64,000 bases of DNA from Fuerstiella marisgermanici (lineage in GTDB: Bacteria; Planctomycetota; Planctomycetia; Planctomycetales; Planctomycetaceae). Positions 46,336-56,102 of this stretch are shown one piece after another. The notes below the pieces were generated by a model, which was not told the DNA's origin, ran no database searches, and saw only the letters and a program-made list of their open reading frames with translations. Numbering within the stretch: the first letter of the stretch is position 1; each line of letters starts with the position of its first letter. Location of the stretch: contig NZ_CP017641.1 of NCBI RefSeq assembly GCF_001983935.1, positions 4,526,001 to 4,590,000 of the forward strand. The letters run 5' to 3'. Made by a program: the position numbers and the translations under genes.

Positions 46336-46361
46336 CCCTCCCACAATTCGTTGTGGGAGGG
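46336..46361. terminator. UUCG-capped hairpin between convergent genes
   Basis: A perfect 11-bp stem, CCCTCCCACAA / TTGTGGGAGGG, closes on the stable tetraloop TTCG. It lies between the ends of the DUF1080 gene (+) and cmk (-). Neither side has a strong T-tract, so it may be a bidirectional terminator or an mRNA 3'-end stabiliser. Confidence 0.6.
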
Positions 46362-46413
46362 GGCGACCGGGCGAAACCGTTCGACACAAAAAATCAACCG
46401 AGCGACGTCGAGC

Positions 46414-47055
46414 TCACGCTGACACAATTTTGGTCAGCAGGTCGACCACCTGAGCGATAGACAGATTCGACGTGTCGATTGTGCGAGCGTCTTTAGCTGC
46501 CTTCATCGGTGCATGTGCGCGGTTTTCATCCCGCGCGTCGCGTTGTCGCAACTGAGTGGTCACCGTTGCCAGTGTCAGGCTTGATCCAGACGCGACCATT
46601 TCGCGATGTCGCCGACGAGCTCGCGCATCAACGCTGGCCGTTAGAAAGAACTTGTATTTCGCGGTGGGAAATACGACGGTCCCCTGGTCCCGACCTTCTG
46701 TCACCAGGCTACCTTGCTCACCGATTTCTCGCTGAAGTTTCACCAGCCGCTCTCGCACCGCTGGATTGGCGGCCACCACGGAAGACACCGCCGTGACGTC
46801 CGGTGATCGGATCAATTCTGAAACATCAGTTTCGTGCAGAAACAAAGCCTGACCGCGGAACTCCAAATGAGTCTCCGCGGCAATTTTTGCGACGGCAGCT
46901 TCGTCCGATTCTGAAACCCCGGCCTGCAAAACGGCCCACGCGATGGCTCGATACATCGCTCCTGTGTCGAGAAAGCGGACGTTCAGTCGTTCGGCCAGCA
47001 TTCTGGCGACCGTGCTCTTGCCCGACCCGGCTGGCCCGTCAATGGTAATGATCAT
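46414..47055 (-). CDS. cmk: cytidylate kinase
   Basis: 213 aa from ATG 47055; a TTG three codons earlier is possible. It phosphorylates CMP and dCMP with ATP. P-loop IDGPAGSGKSTVA at the N-terminus, LDTGAMYRAIAW for substrate binding, EGRDQGTVVFP, and the Arg-rich lid region (RARRRHREM, QLRQRDARDENR). Length fits the family. No rpsA follows it, unlike in many bacteria. Confidence 0.96.
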   Translation of the reverse strand: MIITIDGPAGSGKSTVARMLAERLNVRFLDTGAMYRAIAWAVLQAGVSESDEAAVAKIAAETHLEFRGQALFLHETDVSELIRSPDVTAVSSVVAANPAVRERLVKLQREIGEQGSLVTEGRDQGTVVFPTAKYKFFLTASVDARARRRHREMVASGSSLTLATVTTQLRQRDARDENRAHAPMKAAKDARTIDTSNLSIAQVVDLLTKIVSA

Positions 47056-47206
47056 AATGGCCAACGTCGCAAACGGTTGTGGCTTCTTCAGGACCCGCCA
47101 TGCTAACCGTCCAGTGCCCCCGATTTGAAGATATCAACCGAGTTTTTCGGTGAACTTCAATGAAACGGAAACCACGTTGCGAAAGCAATTGCGTTCGTGA
47201 TTACGG

Positions 47207-47917
47207 CTACTGCTCTTTGGAATCGCTGGCAAATTCGATCGCTGACGGATTGGCGACTGACTGAGACGGTCGGCTCGCGAACGCAACGGTACTCGGCAGT
47301 TGTCGGCGACTCTGCCCCGGCGATGACTGTTTGGCCTTGCTGATGTCGCCGCGTAAGCTACCACTCTGAAACGGCCCAATGCCCATCACAAACGAATTAT
47401 TATCGTTGGATTGAGCCATCGCGACGCCGCCTTCACCCAAAATCTGTCTGGTCTTTGCATCGTAAAGCACCATGCCGATCTTGGAGTATCCGAATTGCGA
47501 CTTGCGTTCTGCCAGGCGAATCTCCGGAATGGTCAGCATACCAGGCAAGGCGATTTCAGGCGTCCCCAGATACGCTTCCGTAGTATCGGTGCCAACTCCG
47601 CCGCTGCGGACTTCCATCACAATTTCAGCGTCATCCGCTTTGTCAACGATGTGCCCGCCAGCCCGCATTACTCGGTGACGCACCGACCCAACAATGTACG
47701 GTTTGTCGATGCTCTCAAGATACTTCTCCTCAACATACACCTTCTGGTCATAAAGTGGCGTAAAGTCCACTTTGTCCAACGATTGGTCGACAGCATTCGA
47801 AAGCAGCATCTGCTCCTTTGCCGTCCGCGCAGTATTTGAGGTCTTGGTCGAAGCACAGCCGGAAATGAAGATAGCGAGCACCGCTGTGGCGAAGAACGAA
47901 AGAGTACGAAATGTCAT
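47207..47917 (-). CDS. planctomycete lipoprotein, DUF6655-like
   Basis: 236 aa from ATG 47917, which has AAAGGA six bases upstream; the frame is open further to 48154 but that part is not protein-like. The signal segment ends in lipobox FISGC. The mature part has alternating strands and helices (QMLLSNAVDQSLDKVDFTPL, KVYVEEKYLES, AEIVMEVRSGGVGTDT, KIGMVLYDAKT), reminiscent of DUF6655 or other LPS-assembly-like lipoproteins. Its C-terminal 45 residues are Ser/Gln-rich. Role unknown. Confidence 0.72.
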   Translation of the reverse strand: MTFRTLSFFATAVLAIFISGCASTKTSNTARTAKEQMLLSNAVDQSLDKVDFTPLYDQKVYVEEKYLESIDKPYIVGSVRHRVMRAGGHIVDKADDAEIVMEVRSGGVGTDTTEAYLGTPEIALPGMLTIPEIRLAERKSQFGYSKIGMVLYDAKTRQILGEGGVAMAQSNDNNSFVMGIGPFQSGSLRGDISKAKQSSPGQSRRQLPSTVAFASRPSQSVANPSAIEFASDSKEQ

Positions 47918-48401
47918 TGTCAATCCTTTGACGCTTTGAAGGCGTTTGCCCGCATTCGCCGGAAATCTAAACGCCGACGCAGTTTGCCTCAATAGGACAT
48001 ACACGCTGGAAAGACGCTTCACACCGCAAATCACGCAACACGCCACCCAACGCCGAATTCCATCCCCCACGATCGGCAATTCCTGCCGCGCCGGGGCGGG
48101 ACGGCCCGCCAGCCGATTGGGGCTGACGCCCCGAATAGATGGCAGCGTTCCCATTCGTCACTGGCCGGGAAGATTCAATCCACGCCGGGGCGGGGCGGCC
48201 CGCCAGCCGATTGGAGCTAACGCTCCGAATAGAAGGCAGCGTTCCCGTTGGTCACTGACCAAAAGGATCCAACGCAAAACAGATCAACGTCTACCAAAAC
48301 CGCCCAAAGCAAAAACCGATCCCCCGGCGACCAACGCCGGCGCTTCAGCCTCCACACCGTAACTCCATCCGCCACGCCAATCGCCCGCCGGTGCATACCG
48401 G
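47918..48401. other. spacer carrying structured repeats
   Basis: A 484-base spacer between the ketoacyl-synthase-like gene and the lipoprotein gene. Apart from the two-copy element it holds only short unsupported frames. Confidence 0.45.
48089..48259. repeat. two-copy structured intergenic element
   Basis: Two ~77-bp units start at 48089 and 48183 (period 94). Each begins CGCCGGGGCGGG, followed by CGGCCCGCCAGCCGATTGG and a small hairpin. The hairpin is GGGGC-TGAC-GCCCC (copy 1) and GGAGC-TAAC-GCTCC (copy 2), a compensatory change. The unit then continues CGAATAGA-GGCAGCGTTCCC. No peptide is encoded consistently. Confidence 0.8.
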
Positions 48402-49703
48402 CTAAGCGCCGATGACAACGGCGCTGCTTTGGCCCATACGTGTGACGCTGGTTTTGAGGAACAGCTTGTTGTCGGTGGCGAGGTGCTCATTGCCGACGAC
48501 ATTCAATGCACAACAATCGTCGGTTGATTGGAAGTTGAGTGTCTTCGGGATCACGTCGTGCTGCAGGCCCAGCAGCGAAATGGCGATTTCAGTCAAAGCA
48601 GATCCGCTTCCTGCACTGCCGATGTAGCTCTTCGGCGCCGTCACAGGCGTCTCAGCCGCCTTGTCACCCAGAAGCGTACGAATGGCTTTCGCTTCGAAGG
48701 CGTCGCGTGTGAGGTGCCCTGAGGCAGATACGTTGACATGTCCTAAATCAGCCGCACTGACTTCGGCATTTGCCATCGCCATTTTGGCGGCCAGTTGTAC
48801 AGCCTGAGTTTCGTCGGCCTGGCCATCAGCGGAGTTCACGCAACTGGCTCCGGTTCCCAAAATCGTACCGTAGATTTTGGCACCGCGAGCTTCTGCGTGA
48901 CTTCGCGATTCCAGAATCAGCGTACAGGCGGCTTCTGAAAGGACTTCGCCGTGACGATTGCTGTCCAGTGGTCGGCAACGCTGATCGGCCGGACCTTCGG
49001 CCAGCACGTCCCATTTTTTGTGCTGACACGCCTTCACGGGATGCAGCTTGGTGCCGGTTGTACCGGTAACCATAATGTCGGCTCGGCCACGCCGAATAAT
49101 ATTTGCTGCTTCGGCGATCACCAGTCCGCCTGACGCTTCGTCCTGCGTCAGTGAATTGTTTGGCCCGCGAGCATCGAGTGCGATTCCGATGTGGCAGCCA
49201 GGCATATTGGGCAAGTACTTCAGCAGCCACAACGGTTCCATTCCGCGGAACCGATCGCCGCCATTCAGGCCCCACTTCGAAAAATCGAAGTGCCTCGCTT
49301 CATCGATACTTTGGACCGCGCCATCGATCAGCACGGCAGGCGGGCTGGACATGAGATTCGCGCCGAAGTCGACGCCGATTCGATCGGACGAAACCGCATC
49401 CAGATCAACGCCGGCATGAGTGATGGCCTGCAGAGCGGACGCGACGCCGAGTTGGATTTCGCGGCACATCACTTTGATCTGCTTGCGAACGGCTTTCAGG
49501 TGTTGTTTCTTGGCCGACGAATCCGTGAAGTCAGTCACTTCTCCGCCAATGCAGTCCGGCGTGCCGACATAGCTAAGATGTTCAACTGGGCGAAAGCCAC
49601 ATTGGCCGTTCAAGAGACTGTCCCATGCGCTGTCGACGCCGATTCCAATCGGCGACATAAGCCCGATGCCCGTGATGACAATCTGCTCAGATGCTGATGA
49701 CAT
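48402..49703 (-). CDS. ketoacyl-synthase-fold protein lacking catalytic residues
   Basis: 433 aa from ATG 49703. The overall thiolase fold of FabF-type synthases is clear (IVITGIGLMSPIG near the N-terminus, GPNNSL, AANIIRRGRADIMVTG). Against E. coli FabF, written from memory, the ungapped alignment places Glu (about residue 189, TQDEAS) at the catalytic Cys, Ser at the first His (HVNVSAS for YVNAHGT), and Ser at the second His (KSYIGS for KSMTGH); the Lys is kept. It should not condense acyl chains. Roles like a chain-length factor or decarboxylating KSQ are possible but KSQ uses Gln. No acyl-carrier gene is adjacent. Confidence 0.8.
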   Translation of the reverse strand: MSSASEQIVITGIGLMSPIGIGVDSAWDSLLNGQCGFRPVEHLSYVGTPDCIGGEVTDFTDSSAKKQHLKAVRKQIKVMCREIQLGVASALQAITHAGVDLDAVSSDRIGVDFGANLMSSPPAVLIDGAVQSIDEARHFDFSKWGLNGGDRFRGMEPLWLLKYLPNMPGCHIGIALDARGPNNSLTQDEASGGLVIAEAANIIRRGRADIMVTGTTGTKLHPVKACQHKKWDVLAEGPADQRCRPLDSNRHGEVLSEAACTLILESRSHAEARGAKIYGTILGTGASCVNSADGQADETQAVQLAAKMAMANAEVSAADLGHVNVSASGHLTRDAFEAKAIRTLLGDKAAETPVTAPKSYIGSAGSGSALTEIAISLLGLQHDVIPKTLNFQSTDDCCALNVVGNEHLATDNKLFLKTSVTRMGQSSAVVIGA

Positions 49704-49921
49704 AATGTTGTGACAAACTGAAGGAAAAGAACGACCGCGCAAATCAAGCCACTCGGTTGAAGGGCAGGCTGCGGCGCAAGTCGGGATTCTATCGAACCGA
49801 CAGGTTGATTATCTCCGCATTATCCAGTTTTTCCAGACTGGGCGAAAATCGACCAACTTTCGCGCGGATCGGGCAATTCGGCGCCTCAACAACGACTCGC
49901 AAACCGCCTTAGGGACAGCGG

Positions 49922-51364
49922 TTACGTCGATTTCTGTGAGGCCAGCAGACATTCCGCCGCTCGGCGACCGCTGGCGATGCTGTCGGGAATGCCGACTCCA
50001 TGGTACGCACTTCCTGCGAGTTCCAGCCCAGGCACGTCGCCGACCAACGTTTCCGTGCGGCCGACCAGATCCAGGTGACCGACGTGGTATTGGGGCATCG
50101 AATTGTTGTAGCGGATGATTTGCTGGAATGCCGGAGCCGACTTCAGCCCCAGAATACTGGTCAGTTCCTGCTGCACGATCGACATGATTTCGTCGTCGGT
50201 AAGCTGCAGCAATTCCGGCTGCATGGCGCCACCGACGAAGGTTCGCAGCAGAACCTGCCCCTCGGGAGCTCGCCCAGGAAATTTACGGCTGGTAAACGAC
50301 ACGGCCAGTATCTTGCGATTTTCGATCGCGGGAATCACCAAGCCAAAGGCGTCCAGCGGATGAGTGAAGTCGGCGATCCGATGCCCACTCACCACAATGG
50401 CGCTCGACGCATACTCGTATTCTCGCAACGTCGTTGCTAACTCGGTCGCGGAATCATCCAGCAGTGCGGCCGCTTTGTGGCACGGCAGCGTCATTGCAAC
50501 GCCGTCGAAATCACAGCTCGCAGCACCGTCTGGTTGAAGACGCCAGCGATTATCGATTCGGTGCATTGATACGACGGCACGCTCCGTGTTGATGGTCACT
50601 CGGTTGCTGGCGAGTAGTTTCTGTTCGACCGCCGTCACCAGCGAACTCAGCCCATCAGCTGGGGTCGTGAACAGCCCGTACCGAGCTCCACTGCCGGACG
50701 CTGCAGCCTTCGCTCGTGAATTCTGATCATCCGATTTCGTTTTCTGTCCGGCAAGTGTCGCGCGGATGACACTGCCGTGCTGGCGTTCCATGTCCAGGAA
50801 ACGTGGCAGTGTCGCTTTCAGGCTTAACTTTTCCGGATCGGCCGTGTAGATACCGCCAACCAGTGGCTGCACAAGTCGTTCGAGCGCTTCCGTACCGAAG
50901 CGGCGTCGCACGAAACTGGCCAGCGATTCGTCTTCGTCGGTTGTCTTCGCGGCCGTGATGGCTTCCTGCAGCAATCGCAGTTTGCCCTTCGCCGACAGGA
51001 TCGGGGTCGTCATGATGGCGACGGGGTTTGCCGGCGCCATCAGCATGAAGCCGTCGGGAACAGGCAACGGGCGGCCTTTCCGCAGCACGAGCGATCGGCG
51101 ATACGTTTCGTCGGTGGCGATCAACTGGTCGGAGAAACCGATCTCATCACAAAGCTGCACACCACCGGGCTTGTTGGTGATAAACGAATCCGGCCCGAGT
51201 TCAATTAGAAAACCGTCCTGCTGCACCGTCTGAATGATGCCGCCCAGCCGGTCGCTGCCTTCGAAGATCGTGACTTGAACGTCCGGATCAATCGAAATCA
51301 ATCGATGAGCGCACGCCAGGCCCGTAATGCCCCCGCCGATCACCGCGACTCGCTGGCCATTCAT
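49922..51364 (-). CDS. hemY: protoporphyrinogen oxidase
   Basis: 480 aa from ATG 51364, with GGAAG upstream. This FAD enzyme oxidises protoporphyrinogen IX (or coproporphyrinogen III) in heme synthesis. The N-terminal Rossmann motif is VAVIGGGITGLACAHRL, followed by RLGGIIQT and ELGPDSFI, and the C-terminal ELAGSAYHGVGIPDSIASG. A ~20-residue variable Ala/Ser/Lys-rich insert is near residue 230. It starts 16 bases after hemE ends, forming an xseB-hemE-hemY run. Confidence 0.93.
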   Translation of the reverse strand: MNGQRVAVIGGGITGLACAHRLISIDPDVQVTIFEGSDRLGGIIQTVQQDGFLIELGPDSFITNKPGGVQLCDEIGFSDQLIATDETYRRSLVLRKGRPLPVPDGFMLMAPANPVAIMTTPILSAKGKLRLLQEAITAAKTTDEDESLASFVRRRFGTEALERLVQPLVGGIYTADPEKLSLKATLPRFLDMERQHGSVIRATLAGQKTKSDDQNSRAKAAASGSGARYGLFTTPADGLSSLVTAVEQKLLASNRVTINTERAVVSMHRIDNRWRLQPDGAASCDFDGVAMTLPCHKAAALLDDSATELATTLREYEYASSAIVVSGHRIADFTHPLDAFGLVIPAIENRKILAVSFTSRKFPGRAPEGQVLLRTFVGGAMQPELLQLTDDEIMSIVQQELTSILGLKSAPAFQQIIRYNNSMPQYHVGHLDLVGRTETLVGDVPGLELAGSAYHGVGIPDSIASGRRAAECLLASQKST

Positions 51365-51380
51365 GACAACGCTGCTTCCG

Positions 51381-52442
51381 TCATCGTGCCCCCAGTTCGT
51401 GCACGTATTCCACGACAGCTTTGACATGGTCAGGATTCATGTCCGGCATCACGCCGTGCCCCAGGTTGAAAATGTGGCCCGGCCGTCCGCCTGCCGCATC
51501 CAGCACATCTTTGACTCGTTGTTTCAAAATCGGCAGCTCGGCATAGATGGAAACCGGGTCCATGTTGCCCTGAATGGCGAATTCCGGGCCGAAGGTCTTC
51601 CATGCGTCGTCCAGCTGCACTCGCCAGTCAACGCCCATGACCGTTCCGCCCGCTTCTTTCTGCAACGGAAGCAAGGCAGGGTTGCCGGTCAGAAAATTGA
51701 TCACCGGCGCGTCGTCGATGACGGATGCGATGAGTCGTTTTGTGTGAGGCAAAACGTATTCGCGGTAGTCCGCTGGCGAAAGGCAGCCCGCCCAGCTGTC
51801 GAACACCTGCACCGCCTGGCAACCTGCCGCAATTTGAGCCTTCAGATAAATCGACACCGAATCCACCAGCTTTGACATCAGAGCATTCCACGCTCCGGCA
51901 TCGTTGTACATCAGCGTCTTCGTGTGGACATAATTTTTTGATCCGCCGCCTTCGATACAATACGACGCCAACGTAAACGGCGCGCCCGCGAAACCCAGTA
52001 GCGGGATGTTTGAAGGCAGTTCGCTGCGGATCAACTTCACTGCCTGGAAGACGTAATCCAGCATGTCGACTGAATCGAGTGCCGTCAGTCGATCGACGGC
52101 GCCAGGTTCCTGCAACGGGTTGTGAATGACGGGGCCTTCGCCCTTCACGTATTCGAGATCGATGCCCATCGGCTCAAGGATGGGCAGCAAGTCGGCGAAC
52201 AGAATCGCAGCGTCGGCGTTTAGGATTCGCTGAGCTGACAGGGTTACTTCGCAGGCGAGTTCCGGCGTTTTGCACAGTTCGATAAACGTGGTCTTGCTGC
52301 GGACGGCCATGTATTCCGGCAGGTAGCGACCGGCCTGTCGCATAATCCACACTGGAGTCGTGTCGACGGGTTCGCGCCGCACGGCTTTCATAAAGCGACT
52401 GTTCTGCAGAGCGTCGTTCACGGTTGTGGAATTTTCTGGCAA
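51381..52442 (-). CDS. hemE: uroporphyrinogen decarboxylase
   Basis: 353 aa from TTG 52442, which gives the family's normal length; GTG 52421 or ATG 52391 are other possible starts. It decarboxylates uroporphyrinogen III to coproporphyrinogen III. Signatures [13 protein letters not shown], the catalytic Asp in [26 protein letters not shown], and [15 protein letters not shown] are present. It lies between xseB and hemY. Confidence 0.95.
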   Translation of the reverse strand: MPENSTTVNDALQNSRFMKAVRREPVDTTPVWIMRQAGRYLPEYMAVRSKTTFIELCKTPELACEVTLSAQRILNADAAILFADLLPILEPMGIDLEYVKGEGPVIHNPLQEPGAVDRLTALDSVDMLDYVFQAVKLIRSELPSNIPLLGFAGAPFTLASYCIEGGGSKNYVHTKTLMYNDAGAWNALMSKLVDSVSIYLKAQIAAGCQAVQVFDSWAGCLSPADYREYVLPHTKRLIASVIDDAPVINFLTGNPALLPLQKEAGGTVMGVDWRVQLDDAWKTFGPEFAIQGNMDPVSIYAELPILKQRVKDVLDAAGGRPGHIFNLGHGVMPDMNPDHVKAVVEYVHELGAR

Positions 52443-52468
52443 AGGGTTTCTGTGAGAACTACGAACGC

Positions 52469-52813
52469 CTAAAACAACGACGCGGGATCAACGCCGTCTT
52501 CGTCCGGCGATGCGTCCAAAGGCGACTTGGTGCGCTGCGATTTTGACGCCGTGGCGGTACCGTCGAAGTCTTCAGAAACGATATTACCGTCGCCATCAAT
52601 GCTCGTCAGGATTTCGATACGTGAAGACGCCTTTTCCAGTTGTTGGTGACAGGTTCTCAGCAACTTCATGCCGCGTTCAAATTGTTGCAGCGATTCGTCA
52701 AGCGGCTCCTGTCCGCTTTCCAGCGACTGCACAATTGATTGTAGCTCCTCCATCGCGTCTTCAATCGACGGCGATTTCTCAGCGGTCTTAGCGGTTGACT
52801 TCTTTTTTGCCAT
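52469..52813 (-). CDS. xseB: exodeoxyribonuclease VII small subunit
   Basis: 114 aa from ATG 52813. The XseB core ([20 protein letters not shown], then [20 protein letters not shown]) is complete, with an additional 35-residue acidic C-terminal tail. It forms exonuclease VII with XseA, which is not in the window. The hemE start is 26 bases downstream. Confidence 0.9.
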   Translation of the reverse strand: MAKKKSTAKTAEKSPSIEDAMEELQSIVQSLESGQEPLDESLQQFERGMKLLRTCHQQLEKASSRIEILTSIDGDGNIVSEDFDGTATASKSQRTKSPLDASPDEDGVDPASLF

Positions 52814-52937
52814 TCGTTCGTATTTCAGCTTTCTGATGATTCCAGCTCGCACGGCCGGAATCTATGCCACTTCGCCTCAGAATTAAAGTCCCGGACAACC
52901 GGTAGCCGCACGCGTGCGGCAAAGGTACTATGCAAAT

Positions 52938-53939
52938 ATGAAAGCACTCGTCCTTAACAAACTGAAAACGCCACTCGTTCTGGAAGACCGTGACGACCTT
53001 GTCCCGGCAGCAGACGAAGTCGTCGTGCAACTCAAAGCAGCGTCTCTGAACCGACGCGATTACTGGATCACTCAGGGAATGTATCCCGGTATCCAGTTGC
53101 CCGTGATCCTCGGTTCGGACGGAGCGGGCGTCGTGTCGCGCGCTGGTGCCGACGTCGATTCGTCACTGGTCGGCGCCAACGTGATTATCAATCCCGGCTG
53201 GCACTGGGGTGACAACGACGCCGCTCAAAGCAACGACTTCACCATTCTCGGCATGCCGACGGACGGGACCTTCGCCACGGAAGTACGAGTCCCAGCCGAG
53301 TACGTGTACTCCGCGCCGTCTCATCTGGACTGGACACAGGCCGCCGCTTTGCCGCTGGCCGGATTGACGGCTTATCGGGCGGTCTTCCAACAGGGCCGAT
53401 TGAAGTCCGGCGAAACGGTTCTCATCACCGGTATCGGCGGCGGAGTCGCCACATTCGCCTTGCAGTATGCGGCAGCCGCGAATGCGAAAGTGATCGTCAC
53501 GTCGTCGTCGGAAGAAAAGATTGCGCGAGCAATCGAACACGGCGCGACTGCGGGCTTCAACTACAAGGCAGACGACTGGAGTGACCGTCTTGCCTCAGAA
53601 CACGGTGCGGTTGACCTGATCATCGACAGCGCCGGTGGCGACGGATACGCCGATCTGATCAAACTGGCGGCACCCGGTGGTCGAATCGTCAACTACGGAG
53701 CAACCACAGGGCCACCAAAGTCGCTAGACCTGTTCTCCGTCTTCTGGAAGCAACTACACCTGATCGGATCGACGATGGGTTCACCCGACGACTTCGCCGC
53801 CATGCTGCAGTTTGTCAGCAAGTTTGGCATCGCACCGATCGTTGACGACGCGCTCCCACTGGCAGATGGAAACGCAGCGATTGAACGCATGCAGAACTCG
53901 ACTCAGTTTGGAAAAGTTGTGCTCGCGATCGAAGCGTGA
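52938..53939 (+). CDS. zinc-type alcohol dehydrogenase-like (MDR) oxidoreductase
   Basis: 333 aa from ATG 52938. GroES-like N-terminus (VVVQLKAASLNRRDYWITQG, then LGSDGAGVV) and Rossmann domain (ETVLITGIGGGVATFALQYA). The zinc ligands of true alcohol dehydrogenases are absent, so it belongs to the quinone-oxidoreductase-like group. It is a single gene, convergent with typA. Confidence 0.85.
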   Translation: MKALVLNKLKTPLVLEDRDDLVPAADEVVVQLKAASLNRRDYWITQGMYPGIQLPVILGSDGAGVVSRAGADVDSSLVGANVIINPGWHWGDNDAAQSNDFTILGMPTDGTFATEVRVPAEYVYSAPSHLDWTQAAALPLAGLTAYRAVFQQGRLKSGETVLITGIGGGVATFALQYAAAANAKVIVTSSSEEKIARAIEHGATAGFNYKADDWSDRLASEHGAVDLIIDSAGGDGYADLIKLAAPGGRIVNYGATTGPPKSLDLFSVFWKQLHLIGSTMGSPDDFAAMLQFVSKFGIAPIVDDALPLADGNAAIERMQNSTQFGKVVLAIEA

Positions 53940-53967
53940 CGGCCTTGGCCGCCACGTCGGCATCCGC

Positions 53968-55824
53968 CTACTTTCGAGCGAATCGCTTGCGTTCATTCTC
54001 CGTCAGGAACGTCTTGCGGAGTCGAATGACCTGAGGCGTGACTTCCACGTACTCATCCCACTCGATGTATTCCAAGGCCGCTTCCAGCGTCATTTCTCGC
54101 GGCGGACGAAGCACAATCGCGTCGTCAGCACCGGATGATCGCACGTTGGTCAGCTTCTTTTCGCGGACGGGATTAACCGTCATGTCGTTGTCGCGACTAT
54201 TTTCACCGATGATCATGCCTTCGTAAACGTCTTCGCCCGGCTTGGTGAAAATTTCCGCTCGTTCCTGCAACTTCCACAACGCGTAAGCAACCGCTTTGCC
54301 ACCGACCTGAGAAATCAGGACCCCGTTGGCTCGCGCTGGAACGTCGCCTTCGACCGGACGGTATTCTTCGAATCGATGGTGCATGATCGCTTCGCCGCGA
54401 GTTGCGTTCAGTAATCGCGTTCGCAACCCGATGAGTCCTCGCGCTGGAATGCTGAATTCCAGATGAGTCATCCCGGTGCCAGTGGCCGTCATTTCTTTGG
54501 CCTGACCTCGACGATAACCGACCAATTCCATCACGGGACCGACGTCGGCTGTGGGAACGTCAACGACCAGCAGTTCGTACGGTTCGCACTTCTTGCCATC
54601 GATTTCCTTGACGATGACTTCCGGCTTGCCGACGGACAGCTCAAAGCTTTCGCGTCGCATGGTTTCGATCAGCACGGCCAGATGCAGGATGCCGCGACCA
54701 GAAACCTTGAATGAATCTTTTTCGTCTGTTTCTTCGATTCGTAGTGCCACATTGGACTGCAGCTCTCGCATCAGTCGTTCACGAAGGTTGCGGCTGGTCA
54801 CGAACTTGCCGTGCTGACCAGCCAGCGGTGAACTGTTGATTGTGAACTTCATCGACAAAGTCGGCTCGTCCACTTCGACTCGTTCCAACGCCACTGGCTG
54901 TTCCACATCGGCAACTGTGTCACCGATGGCCGGTTCCGGCAGTCCGATCAATGCAACGATGTCGCCGGCGGATGCGCCTTCAGCGTCGGTACGGCCAAGG
55001 TTGTCGAACAGTTGCACCTGATCGACTTTTGTCTTCACGACGGAACCGTCTTTTTTCATCAACGCAATCTGCTGACCAGTGCGTACCTTGCCGGCAGCAA
55101 TTCGGCCAGTGGCGATGCGGCCGACGTACTTCGACCATTCCAGCGATGTGACCATCAGCTGCAACGGATCGTCCGGACGTACGGGCGGGCCAGGAATTTT
55201 TTCCAGTACCATGTCCATCAGCGGGCGGATGTCGCCAGACTTTTGTGACGGATCGTGAACGGCGTAGCCTTCTTTCGCACTGGTGAAGATGTACGGGAAG
55301 TCCAGCGTTTCGTCGTCGGCCCCGAGTTCCACCAGCAGGTCAAACGTTTTTGAAAGCACTTCGTCAGGACGGCAGTCTGGTCGGTCGATCTTGTTGATCA
55401 CAACCATCAGCTTAAGGCCGTTCTCCAGCGCCTTCTGCAGAACGAACCGAGTTTGCGGGCGAGGCCCTTCGAAAGCGTCGACCAGCAGCAAAGCACCGTC
55501 GGCCATTTTCAGGACTCGTTCAACTTCACCGCCGAAGTCTGCGTGGCCTGGCGTGTCGATAATGTTGACTCGCACGCCTTCGTACATCATCGCGATGTTC
55601 TTGGCCAGAATCGTGATACCGCGTTCGCGTTCGATATCATTGCTGTCCAGCATGAATTCCTGCATCTTCTGATTATCGCGGAACATGCCGCTGTGTTTAA
55701 TCAGACAGTCGACGAGGGACGTCTTGCCGTGGTCAACGTGCGCGATAATCGCGATGTTGCGGATGTCAGTGCGGCGAGTCACCTGGTCACTGGAAGTTTC
55801 AATCATGGGAGCGACGATGGACAT
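53968..55824 (-). CDS. typA: ribosome-associated GTPase TypA/BipA
   Basis: 618 aa from ATG 55824; ATG 55806 is another possible start. The frame is open back to 56073 but that part is a spacer. G motifs: IAHVDHGKTSLVD (G1), ITILAKNIA (G2), DTPGHADFGGEVERVL (G3), NKIDRPD (G4) and TSAKEG (G5). Domains II, V and the BipA C-terminal region follow. It is a translational GTPase of ribosome assembly and stress. Confidence 0.97.
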   Translation of the reverse strand: MSIVAPMIETSSDQVTRRTDIRNIAIIAHVDHGKTSLVDCLIKHSGMFRDNQKMQEFMLDSNDIERERGITILAKNIAMMYEGVRVNIIDTPGHADFGGEVERVLKMADGALLLVDAFEGPRPQTRFVLQKALENGLKLMVVINKIDRPDCRPDEVLSKTFDLLVELGADDETLDFPYIFTSAKEGYAVHDPSQKSGDIRPLMDMVLEKIPGPPVRPDDPLQLMVTSLEWSKYVGRIATGRIAAGKVRTGQQIALMKKDGSVVKTKVDQVQLFDNLGRTDAEGASAGDIVALIGLPEPAIGDTVADVEQPVALERVEVDEPTLSMKFTINSSPLAGQHGKFVTSRNLRERLMRELQSNVALRIEETDEKDSFKVSGRGILHLAVLIETMRRESFELSVGKPEVIVKEIDGKKCEPYELLVVDVPTADVGPVMELVGYRRGQAKEMTATGTGMTHLEFSIPARGLIGLRTRLLNATRGEAIMHHRFEEYRPVEGDVPARANGVLISQVGGKAVAYALWKLQERAEIFTKPGEDVYEGMIIGENSRDNDMTVNPVREKKLTNVRSSGADDAIVLRPPREMTLEAALEYIEWDEYVEVTPQVIRLRKTFLTENERKRFARK

Positions 55825-56102
55825 GTGTGGGTCCGAAATTTGGGCCGGAAATTGAGATGCGGACGGTGATCTCAGCAATGTGGTCCCGGCAGCGAAGCGG
55901 GGGATACTAGCGGGAAGTTGGCCAATCACCGATGGACAATTCCCAATTTCACCGGAATTTCCCGGTCTGCCGGGTGAATTCCGTGCCTCGGGAGGCTCCC
56001 GGCTTGATATCCAGGGCCTTCCTGAGAAACTTCGCCCGAATTCAGCCCTGCAGCCGTCCAATCCACCAGCCACCCATTATTTCACACAGACCACGAAAAC
56101 CC
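55825..56102. other. divergent promoter region of typA and gatCA
   Basis: About 280 bases between divergent starts. The open frames here are extensions of the genes. No clear promoter boxes are seen. Confidence 0.4.
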
